From the NCBI RefSeq assembly GCF_046098205.1, contig NZ_JBJURJ010000007.1, positions 62,001 to 126,000 of the forward strand: 64,000 nt of DNA, given 5' to 3'. This document shows, one piece after another, positions 51,001 through 58,060 of this stretch. The stretch is from Paenibacillus_AR mesotrionivorans (GTDB lineage Bacteria > Bacillota > Bacilli > Paenibacillales > NBRC-103111). The position numbers were made by a program, and so were the translations under genes. Below the pieces are notes generated by a model that was not told the origin of the DNA, did not search any database, and saw only the letters and a list, made by a program, of their open reading frames with translations. Numbering within the stretch: position 1 is the stretch's first letter; every line of letters begins with the position of its first letter.

Positions 51001-54000
51001 TGAAATGGACTATGACCGTTCTACTTTGCCCACACAGAATAAACCCAGCTATCTCCCACTTACGGGAGCGGATGGAGCGACCGTGACCATTCCCAATAAC
51101 AGCTACGACTATAGCCTGTCCAAGAAAAATTCAGCAGGAAACACTGTATGGCAGGTAAGTCTAGCCTATGCGGAGAATGGCCCCTATGGTCCACAAGGCT
51201 TTCGGATGATTCCAAAGGGATTAATGTATAACGGTGACGAGACTCGTCTCTTTACCATCGGTGCAAAGGCAAGATCTTATTCGGATGAGGACGGAGAACA
51301 GTGGGGATTTATGCATAATATGGTGGAGGTAAGAGATGCAGGTACCGGTAGCTTAATCAACCGCGTATCCCTATCCAGTACGGACTTTGAATATAATATC
51401 ACAAACCTTTATGCCTATAAAAATAAATTAATCGTGACGGGCGATATGGGATTGCAGATTTATGATCAGGATTTGCAGCTAATATACAATAATCCCTCCA
51501 TGAAGAATTCCAAATTGCAAGGGGATGGCCTCCTATTCAGTTTAAGTAATGAAACTCAGAGTGGAGGAAATAACCAGACCAATTACGGGGTGACTTACTA
51601 CGTTATTTTCGACATAAATATAATGCAAGTGATCAATCAAGGAGGAGGCAAGATCCTGCCAGCAGTCTACAATTCGGATCAAAACGATAGCACTACAGAT
51701 TACATCTCCCATACGTATCAATTTACGGGCTATTACGATGAAACCAGCTTTAGTCATTACAGTTGGTCCAGTGTAAAACAAGTTCCGTATAGAAATAGGC
51801 CGCTGATGGCCCATTCGCAGCTCATCAACTCTCAAATTCCACAGTTGTCAGACAGTGTAATCGGTTTTAAGTACCGATATACAGATGAAAGCCGATTGAG
51901 TAGCAACACCGCGGGGATGTCATTCCGAATTAAGGATCGCCGGAATATGCTGAGGTTGCAAGTCAGCACGAATAAGCTGAATTTTGTGAAGATTGTAGAA
52001 GGTAATGAGACGCTGCTTAAGTCAGAACCCTATTCTTTTGATAAAAATGTCTATTACAATCTGCAAATCCGATCTGCAGGGAGTAAGCACACTGCTTATG
52101 TAAACGGGGTTCCTCTTCTAAGCATAGATGACGGCACGTTTGCATCGGGCACCTTCGGTCCTTACTCGGATTTGTTTAACGTCTCCTTTAAGGATGTGAC
52201 CTACCAGGATCGCGCATCATCCAATAGCTCTCTAACTAAGGATACGGTCATTGTGGATCAAACCATTCAATATGCCCTCACTTATGAGGACACGGAAAGT
52301 GATCCGCATCCTTTAGAACTGACCTGGTGGAAGTTCATTCAAACGAACCCGAACAAGTTCCTGGATGCAGGTGATGGTAAAAGTGGATGGTCTGGCATGA
52401 ACGGGCGAACAGATCACGGCAACCTTCCGAGTCTGGATAAGGTAGGTGTATGGCGGGTGACCCACTGGCTGAAGGATGACCCCCATCCACAATATCCGTA
52501 TCCGAGCGAGGTGTTCGGGAATTACCGAGGCGAAAGCAATCAGTTTGGCCGGAACATCATCGTCCACCGCAGGCCCGTTGCTTTATTTACGCTCTGGCTG
52601 AACGGGGATGGCACGGTGGGGTGGAACGAACAAAGCTACGATCCGGACCGGTGGCTGTCAAATTGGAACTATTCCACAGAGTCGCCGGTATATGCATCCA
52701 ATCGTGGTATCTACGCACGGAAGTACAAGTACATTACGCCCAGCGGGCTGGAGCAGGAAGGCAAGCTGACGCGGCCCACGGAATCCGGTGTTTATACGGT
52801 CAGTGAGGCTGTTATGGATGAATATGGTGCTTGGTCTGACTGGTACGACCAGCAAATCACTGCCAACATTGTTCTGCCTCCTAACAAGCTGCCAGTCGTA
52901 GACTTTGAATTGCCAAGTCCAGTGTACCGTGATGACTTGGTGCAGCTGACGAACAAAAGTTATGATCCGGACGGCGATCCGTTGACCTACAGTTGGTCCA
53001 TCATGAAGCCGCCCTACACGAGCCATCTGTCTACCGGGAAGGATCCGGCATTTATTATTCGAGACCGGGGATTGGGTAAGGATGCGGTCTCCCCCAATTG
53101 GTTTATCACCTTGGAGGCCACCGACAGCAAGGGAGAGACGGGCACCAAGACCAAGCCGCTGACGGTGCTGAACCATGTGCCGACCACGGCCATACACGGC
53201 AAGCAGGAGGTGCTGATCCGGCAAACCCACAGCTACCAGAGCGGCGGTGCGGATCAGGACAGTGAGGACAACGGGAACCTCTCCTACTACTGGAAGGTGA
53301 CTGCGCCGGATGGGACGGAGGACAGCTACAGCGGCTCCACTATCAGCCTGACCTTCACGCAGGGCGGTACCTACAAGCTGGAGCATTGGGTCGTGGATCC
53401 CGTTGGCGACAGCAGTAATATCGTGCAGCTCCTGGTGAGCGTGGATGACAACAAACCTCCGGTACCGGGCTTTACGATGGCGCCGAACCCGGCTTTCCGG
53501 GGGGAGAGCGTGGGCATCGTGAGCATGGCCAGTGATCCGGATGGCATCATTGTCAAACACGACTATTGGATTAGCGGCCCAGGGATCGATCAGCATTGGA
53601 CAAGCGAACCTAATTGGAATCGCACGTTCAATACCCTGGGGAGCTACACCATCCGGCAACGGGTGGAAGACAACAAGGGCGCAGCTGCGGAAACCTCCCA
53701 GGTGCTTCAAGTCATCAATCGGCTGCCCACCGTGGAGCTGACTACACCAAGCGGCCCAGACATAGACAATCCCAGCGTCAATATTCCCCCGTTCCGAGCG
53801 GAATGGAGCTATGCGGACCTGGATGGGGACCAGCAGCAAAGCTGGCATTTCCGAATATACGAATACGGCAGCGACCGCTTAATGATTCAAGGCTCGGATA
53901 CTGGTACAGCCAGTGGGTTTAATGTGGCCCCCGGTGTGCTGGTCGGTGGCACCACTTATTATGCCGTTGTGACCGTTTCAGACGGATATGATACTGTCAG

Positions 54001-54715
54001 CAGTTCCCCTAAGTTTTTCATATTAAACAGGCCACCGGTGGCCGACTTTGATTGGTCGCCTAAGCCAGTCTACGAAGGAGATACGGTGACTCTTACCAGC
54101 TTATCTACTGATCCGGATGGAGACGAACTATTGGAAAAATGGGAGATCAAGGCTCCTGATGGGACAAGCTTAGCTTATGATGCTGCTCATCCCCCAAAAT
54201 GGACACAGGTTGGAAATTACGATGTTAAATTAACGGTCGTTGACCCGTTTGGAGCGGCTAATAGTATAACAAAAAGTATAACGGTGCTTCCATTAAGTAT
54301 TGAAGGCCAGGTACATCACACCACCCAGTGGAATTTGAACCGGCAAAAATCAAATTTGGATAAAGGAGACGATCCAGAATCTCCTTGGCTGATAAATCAA
54401 TTCCTTGCGGGGGAAAAATTCATGCTGATGGCTTCCACTACCAACATTCAAACAGGAAGCACTGTCCAAGCAAATGAAGTTTGGGTAACACTGGTCGACA
54501 CAGGTGACTGGGACCATCTCTCTTTTACCAGCGGTGCCCGGAATGAATGGGAAGGATCATTATATAAGCCAGAGTTCTATCATCTATCAGAGGGATCAGT
54601 AACATTCCTTTTTGAAGTCATCTATAGCAATGGCACGCGCAAGCAGGATCTGGTGGAGGTTGAGATCCGCACCGAGCAGACGGATGACTACTGGCAATTG
54701 ATTCGAGACAAATAA
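48089..54715 (+). CDS. Giant secreted PKD-repeat protein
   Basis: The 2208-residue exported protein has an N-terminal signal/anchor (KRRVKVLAVGTVLGVMLWMI, cleavage near AHAQ). A Thr-Pro repeat linker (TPTPTPTPTP, about 315-325) follows. Several Ig-like PKD modules are marked by PxAxF...SYDPDGDxLxYxW: near 560, 645, 1597, 1693, 1786, 1878 and 1980. The middle (about 730-1500) is a strand-rich region. No LPxTG or SLH anchor is seen. The RBS GGAGG supports ATG 48089. PKD modules mediate protein or carbohydrate contacts, so a cell-cell adhesin for mating is plausible but inferred. Confidence 0.85.
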   Translation: MKVKRRVKVLAVGTVLGVMLWMILLPLFTGDTAHAQTVSYPINYSGQATVGWQAAYSRHATLDLPLAAEAITGKSISKVELMLDGSPIETYTDMSGQASWSKSVTGYAGTAIEVASSYNSTVKGYYAWYRAPGDTKWQADLILPDGSSEHRTVGGIGELDSYGLPTAPAAEENRLTLGGSRTSGFKINAENPPGNLTKGQEWDFNLVDLNPSFVDIKTKADEKIEGPYGTSGQPDISVQPYSSNWKETFIGDLQNFRIRYKQDFSFEPEGAYYYSTDADKVNVYFAAFETSFVSHTYRYPNEIRVTYVDKPGASATPTPTPTPTPDKEKIVANFDIEEPVIEFGEQNWARPIGSSVTGGGHKLKEYVWTVSQDGHTETIANNAFIAMGGFPPSPRWLTTGTVSVSLKVVSTSGNSASAGPKTFQIISPTNCSSYNPNLDFSVGFVEHGNRGAWEAITSAVVGDYVDVQVMAKRPDAEAPPSGSYPRTFTTWDWKTAAQSSSWLKKYYEGYQPNDDEEYYSFPYNMIFTNADIGSHSIKATRTDVCGNARSSTAQVTVVPPNPVAVIRGPGTVKEARPLTEAFDSSSSYSPVKGRSINHSRDEWGNKQTVYYTPGTEIITLKVWDNGGLPSLEEARHTLTVLPDLPPVALGKAPGKAIRGSSITIKDASYSPDGDTLKPTEIWEQYDANNDGIYDGETLVPLSFNDGKLTRQYDKVGKYRYKIRAVEISPLEKDDTSYFYVEVVNDSPWVSFEMSSFVQEPMVIPTVPVSLNPSDWNATSTFEDNVKKNWKINSDGSMGTYSYVANFKGSWSSQDFMQYGTVDPNASTLLQEKGDLIYSGDSTRQIRPIYLAGRGTIYIYERTYSDWTEPYTEIYIQNLAGQIAKVEGNGKSITFPSGKAGILAGVNTAADEIIFQGGYLWDGFGYRVYRLSSFFSSWQPINLYDAQFQVVPVLLREYAKPVRGSPIEGTRPEMDYDRSTLPTQNKPSYLPLTGADGATVTIPNNSYDYSLSKKNSAGNTVWQVSLAYAENGPYGPQGFRMIPKGLMYNGDETRLFTIGAKARSYSDEDGEQWGFMHNMVEVRDAGTGSLINRVSLSSTDFEYNITNLYAYKNKLIVTGDMGLQIYDQDLQLIYNNPSMKNSKLQGDGLLFSLSNETQSGGNNQTNYGVTYYVIFDINIMQVINQGGGKILPAVYNSDQNDSTTDYISHTYQFTGYYDETSFSHYSWSSVKQVPYRNRPLMAHSQLINSQIPQLSDSVIGFKYRYTDESRLSSNTAGMSFRIKDRRNMLRLQVSTNKLNFVKIVEGNETLLKSEPYSFDKNVYYNLQIRSAGSKHTAYVNGVPLLSIDDGTFASGTFGPYSDLFNVSFKDVTYQDRASSNSSLTKDTVIVDQTIQYALTYEDTESDPHPLELTWWKFIQTNPNKFLDAGDGKSGWSGMNGRTDHGNLPSLDKVGVWRVTHWLKDDPHPQYPYPSEVFGNYRGESNQFGRNIIVHRRPVALFTLWLNGDGTVGWNEQSYDPDRWLSNWNYSTESPVYASNRGIYARKYKYITPSGLEQEGKLTRPTESGVYTVSEAVMDEYGAWSDWYDQQITANIVLPPNKLPVVDFELPSPVYRDDLVQLTNKSYDPDGDPLTYSWSIMKPPYTSHLSTGKDPAFIIRDRGLGKDAVSPNWFITLEATDSKGETGTKTKPLTVLNHVPTTAIHGKQEVLIRQTHSYQSGGADQDSEDNGNLSYYWKVTAPDGTEDSYSGSTISLTFTQGGTYKLEHWVVDPVGDSSNIVQLLVSVDDNKPPVPGFTMAPNPAFRGESVGIVSMASDPDGIIVKHDYWISGPGIDQHWTSEPNWNRTFNTLGSYTIRQRVEDNKGAAAETSQVLQVINRLPTVELTTPSGPDIDNPSVNIPPFRAEWSYADLDGDQQQSWHFRIYEYGSDRLMIQGSDTGTASGFNVAPGVLVGGTTYYAVVTVSDGYDTVSSSPKFFILNRPPVADFDWSPKPVYEGDTVTLTSLSTDPDGDELLEKWEIKAPDGTSLAYDAAHPPKWTQVGNYDVKLTVVDPFGAANSITKSITVLPLSIEGQVHHTTQWNLNRQKSNLDKGDDPESPWLINQFLAGEKFMLMASTTNIQTGSTVQANEVWVTLVDTGDWDHLSFTSGARNEWEGSLYKPEFYHLSEGSVTFLFEVIYSNGTRKQDLVEVEIRTEQTDDYWQLIRDK

Positions 54716-54759
54716 TTATTCATGGGGCATTGCCGCGGCTTTGCCCCAAAAGGAGAGTC

Positions 54760-54990
54760 ATGAAAATGGATATGACGAAAGAGCAAAAGTGGGCATCTTA
54801 TAAGGCAATGCAATTGGTGGCAAAGGAAGGGAACGTATCTATAGAGGAATCAAGAAAGATGGTCAGAATTGTGCTGAAATCCTTACAAAATGCCTCTGCT
54901 ACCTATGGACCAGTGGATTTAAGAAGTTTTGGGCTCGAGGGAACAGTATGGTGTGAATCGCTAGAGAAAGGGGATGAACATCTTGGATAA
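54760..54990 (+). CDS. Small hypothetical protein
   Basis: The 76-residue helical protein (KMDMTKEQKWASYKAMQLVA, then EESRKMVRIVLKSLQNAS) has AAAGGAG before ATG 54760. It overlaps the CpaE-like gene by 17 bases, so both belong to the PKD operon. Function unknown. Confidence 0.55.
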   Translation: MKMDMTKEQKWASYKAMQLVAKEGNVSIEESRKMVRIVLKSLQNASATYGPVDLRSFGLEGTVWCESLEKGDEHLG

Positions 54991-56086
54991 AGTGCTTGTT
55001 GTAGGCATGCAAGGGGCCGTTACAGATTCAGATATTATAACGATCCATTACTGCACAAAAGATGAGGCTATGACTAAACTGGCCCAGGATGTACCGAAGC
55101 TGTGTGTGATGGCAGAGGAAATGGCTGCTGACATGTTGGAATTAACTGACTGCATGCAGGCACAGATTGAGAAAATTATTGTTGTAGAGCACGTCACGCC
55201 AGTAATAGAACGAAAATGGATTCAATACGGTGCTGATGCAGTATGGGAGCTTTCTAACTGGGAGATGCAGCTGCTCCAGAGATATCCTTCTATTCAAGCT
55301 CAGAATGACAATAACCCACCCAAACATGATAAAGCTAAATTGAAATGGATGAGACTCCCGAGGCTTTCAGCTGCAGCATTGGAAGAAGAAGAGGACTATC
55401 TCTTGTCCCATCAAGGTCGGAAAAAGGAAGCTGTATATAAGCGTAGCCTAGTTTTATCTACTGCCGGAATAAAGGGTTGCTCTGGCGCTACATACAGTGC
55501 CATTAAACTTGCTTTGCATGCAGCTGGAATGGGGCGCACGGTTGCATGTGTGGAAGTAATAGAGGAAGAGGAGACATTGGTTTACACCAGTCTAATTCAA
55601 GGCTTGGTGGAGGATGCCCATTATCCTGGGGGGTATCATCTTCAGGGTGTAGATTATTACCCTAATCAAAGCTTAGAAAGAGCTGTGGATCTGACTGCTC
55701 AGGATTACGATGTAGTTGTACTAGACATGGGACATGCCTTTCATGCAAAAGCACCGGCCATTCATCGCCTCGAATTTCGTCGTGCTGATCTGCCTCTTCT
55801 TACAATAGGAGGAGCCCCATGGGATTTCGCGTTTTTTCTGCAATGGTTGGAGAATCGGCCTTATTCGAGAAAAATTCAAGATGTGCTGGTCCATCTTATT
55901 GACGATGATGGCTTTAAACGTATGCAGCAAGCGTTGTCTAAGGAGCAGCAGAAATTAATGGGTATTAGGTTGCACCAGGTTCCATATCAACCTTTACAAT
56001 GGAGCTCGAAGGAGAAAAAGGGAGTCTACGCGGACCTCTTAAAAACAATCCTACCTGATGGTGGGAAACGCCTTATACGCAGCTGA
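54974..56086 (+). CDS. Second CpaE-like P-loop protein
   Basis: The 370-residue protein has a receiver-like N-terminal half and a ParA-like half. The P-loop region is STAGIKGCSGATYSAIKLA, which keeps the leading signature Lys of deviant Walker A but has Ala where the catalytic GKT lysine should be. YDVVVLDMGHAFH corresponds to the Walker B region. It is therefore probably a non-hydrolysing or weak nucleotide binder acting as a localisation factor. It is the last gene of the PKD operon; the P3 promoter starts two bases after its stop. Confidence 0.65.
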   Translation: MNILDKVLVVGMQGAVTDSDIITIHYCTKDEAMTKLAQDVPKLCVMAEEMAADMLELTDCMQAQIEKIIVVEHVTPVIERKWIQYGADAVWELSNWEMQLLQRYPSIQAQNDNNPPKHDKAKLKWMRLPRLSAAALEEEEDYLLSHQGRKKEAVYKRSLVLSTAGIKGCSGATYSAIKLALHAAGMGRTVACVEVIEEEETLVYTSLIQGLVEDAHYPGGYHLQGVDYYPNQSLERAVDLTAQDYDVVVLDMGHAFHAKAPAIHRLEFRRADLPLLTIGGAPWDFAFFLQWLENRPYSRKIQDVLVHLIDDDGFKRMQQALSKEQQKLMGIRLHQVPYQPLQWSSKEKKGVYADLLKTILPDGGKRLIRS

Positions 56087-56087
56087 A

Positions 56088-56134
56088 AAATCATACTTTT
56101 TGCGGACAGCGGACTCCCAATTTCCTGGTACATT
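56088..56134 (+). promoter_or_regulatory. Shared promoter element, copy P3 (VirB-like operon)
   Basis: CATACTTTTTGCGGACA ends at 56108. Exactly 20 bases later comes TACATT (56129-56134), preceded by TGG. The box is identical to P2 except for one base before CATACT. Confidence 0.75.
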
Positions 56135-56163
56135 GGTAATATCAAAAAGGTGTTGAAACATAG

Positions 56164-56192
56164 CCGACTCGGGTGAAACCGGGTCGGTTTTT
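56164..56192 (+). terminator. Leader attenuator-like hairpin of the VirB-like operon
   Basis: CCGACTCGG and CCGGGTCGG pair over nine positions (one G-U) around a six-base loop and are followed by TTTTT, upstream of the first gene. Confidence 0.7.
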
Positions 56193-56228
56193 ACGTTTTC
56201 GTGCCGAATGGGAGGAGGTGAAGGTGAA

Positions 56229-57086
56229 ATGAATAAAAATGGACATATCGCATTAGGGCTATTTTTAGGCAGTGCGTATTTGCTATGGCGTTTGCCTCAA
56301 CCGGAACAGCATATAGTCGAAGCTGGGGTTACCTTGGCAGCAGTGGGTGTGGGTTCCCTGTTGCCGGATATCGACCATAAGACAAGTACGGTAAGCGGGT
56401 GGGTGGCACCATTCTCGCCCAAAACAAGGAAGCAATTCAGGCATTGGGGACTTCTTCTCCTTGTCCTGGGAGCAGTGATTTGCATTTTATATTCAACGGG
56501 AGTGCTGCGGACTATTCCGGATCGCTTCCATCTTCCGCTGACCCCCAAGCAAGTACAGCAAACCGGATTACTGTTGGTCGGAGCCGGTGTCCTGTTGTCT
56601 TTGCTGGCCAGATTAAGAGAGCTGATTTTGCTGGGAGTTGGTGCGTGGCTGCTTTATGCATACATGGTCTACGAGCTGCATTGGTTTATTGCAGTTATTG
56701 GGATCAGCGCCATGATCATCCCATTGGTCAAGCATCGAGGCGTTATTCATACGCCCGAATTTGCTTTGGTACTAACGATTGGTGCAGGATCACTGGTCCA
56801 GGGCCAGCCGTGGTACACAGTGGCTATTACTTCAGGACTGATCGTAGGGTGGTGGATTCACCTCGTGGGTGATCTGCCAGGCAGCGAGGGAATTCAATCG
56901 TTGATCATCCCAAGGATGAAGGTGGCCTTGCATTTATTTAGCAATGGAGGACGAGTGGAGCGTTGGGTGGTAAACGGCTGTTTGGTCCTGACTGTCCTCA
57001 TCTGGGTGGTGGCAATCGTTTATCAACCAGTAAATCTGTTACCGGGGGTGGATGGGATTAAATATTCCCTTGAAAACCTACTGTAA
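56229..57086 (+). CDS. YdjM-type membrane-bound metal-dependent hydrolase-like protein
   Basis: The 285-residue membrane protein has an N-terminal HIALGLFLG and LLPDIDHKTST, the hallmark of the LexA-binding/YdjM family (His near the start, D-x-D-H metal site), and RGVIHTPEF as the third ligand region. At least six membrane helices. Enzymatic activity is unproven for most members. ATG 56229 follows GGAGGAGGTGAAGG. First gene after the P3 leader. Confidence 0.78.
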   Translation: MNKNGHIALGLFLGSAYLLWRLPQPEQHIVEAGVTLAAVGVGSLLPDIDHKTSTVSGWVAPFSPKTRKQFRHWGLLLLVLGAVICILYSTGVLRTIPDRFHLPLTPKQVQQTGLLLVGAGVLLSLLARLRELILLGVGAWLLYAYMVYELHWFIAVIGISAMIIPLVKHRGVIHTPEFALVLTIGAGSLVQGQPWYTVAITSGLIVGWWIHLVGDLPGSEGIQSLIIPRMKVALHLFSNGGRVERWVVNGCLVLTVLIWVVAIVYQPVNLLPGVDGIKYSLENLL

Positions 57087-57159
57087 ACCTACTTTAAAAG
57101 CACGTCGAGCGGAATTTAACAAATACAAAATGGCTTAACCTACGTTAAACCTACTTTAA
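57073..57159. repeat. Four phased AACCTAC iterons
   Basis: Fourteen-base units WWAACCTACNKTAA start at 57073, 57084, 57135 and 57146, forming two pairs each with an 11-base step. Units 2 and 4 are identical (TAAACCTACTTTAA). They lie between the hydrolase gene and the first VirB-like gene and look like helical-face-matched binding sites for a regulator. Confidence 0.7.
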
Positions 57160-57177
57160 TAAAGGGGCTATGTCCAA

Positions 57178-57639
57178 ATGAAACGATTGTTTACGTTGCT
57201 CATGTTGTGCTTATTGTCTTTACTGGTGCCGGTGATTGCGTTTGCGGCAGACGAGAATCCGATTACCAAGATCAAGCAAAAGATGGGGTTCAACTGGAAG
57301 GTGCTTGATGGACTGGACTTTATTTTTTCCCCCGTAATGATTGCAGTTACGTTGCTGCTCATTGGACTGCTGATTTTCAGCGTGATCGGGATCATTACTC
57401 ATTTGTGGAAGATCAAAAGAGCAAAAGCATCTTTGTCTGACAAAAAGTTTTGGATCGAATCTTTATTCGTGGTAGTCATGGTCTTCTTGTTTGTTAGTGG
57501 CGGAATTTGGGGTTTGCTCGAACAGATTTATAACTGGACCAGTAACCAAGATATTGGTGAAACTACAACACAGCCACAGACCACAGGCATGGTTAATGAG
57601 GTGAAGGAGCATGCCATTAAAATCACCTGGCCAGTATAA
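57178..57639 (+). CDS. VirB2-like small membrane protein A
   Basis: The 153-residue product has a signal peptide (MKRLFTLLMLCLLSLLVPVI...AFAAD) and two membrane helices (about 53-80 and 92-115) separated by a short basic loop (KIKRAKASLSDKKFW). This matches the layout of VirB2/TrbC-type subunits in Gram-positive T4SS. It resembles the next gene product (paralogues). The end overlaps that gene by 29 bases. Confidence 0.6.
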   Translation: MKRLFTLLMLCLLSLLVPVIAFAADENPITKIKQKMGFNWKVLDGLDFIFSPVMIAVTLLLIGLLIFSVIGIITHLWKIKRAKASLSDKKFWIESLFVVVMVFLFVSGGIWGLLEQIYNWTSNQDIGETTTQPQTTGMVNEVKEHAIKITWPV

Positions 57640-58060
57640 ATTACCTTTCATTGAAGTAATGAGCATGCTGGGGGCTATGGGCTTAGCCCCCTGTATTGCA
57701 ATTGCTCAGGATATAGAAGGCAGTGATCCCACAGCTTCCGGAATAAATGAACAATACCTGAGTCAAATGAAAACGATGTACGGAATTAATGCAACCGCCT
57801 TGAACTCCTTAGATTGGCTATTTGCCATCGCGGGTGTTGTGTTAAGCGTTTTTTGTGTCGTTTTTCTCTTTTACTGGATTTTTAAGCTCATCTTTCGGCT
57901 ATTTGCCATACAAGCCGGGAAGAAACAGCTAAAGGATATGGATTTTTGGAAACGGATGGGTGTAGGTTTGTTCATTTGGTTGATTTTTTTGTGTGGGGCC
58001 ATATACTCCATCCTGGAAAGTACATGGGTATACATGAAGCTGTTGGGGGGCTTTAAATGA
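57611..58060 (+). CDS. VirB2-like small membrane protein B
   Basis: The 149-residue product shares with its neighbour the arrangement LDxxF - helix - basic loop (AGKKQLKDMDFW) - helix ending with xxGxIxxxLE. It has an N-terminal signal-like segment (about 17-33). Probably a second pilin or channel subunit arisen by tandem duplication. It overlaps the upstream gene and the downstream VirB6-like gene (ATGA). Confidence 0.6.
   Translation: MPLKSPGQYKLPFIEVMSMLGAMGLAPCIAIAQDIEGSDPTASGINEQYLSQMKTMYGINATALNSLDWLFAIAGVVLSVFCVVFLFYWIFKLIFRLFAIQAGKKQLKDMDFWKRMGVGLFIWLIFLCGAIYSILESTWVYMKLLGGFK

Noticed and set aside
52658..53848. 396-codon minus-strand frame inside the PKD gene
   Set aside because: It lies opposite clear PKD modules; the translation is low-quality and lacks an RBS.
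56399..56872. 157-codon frame overlapping the YdjM-like gene
   Set aside because: Out-of-frame shadow; the YdjM-like frame has signature residues and an RBS.
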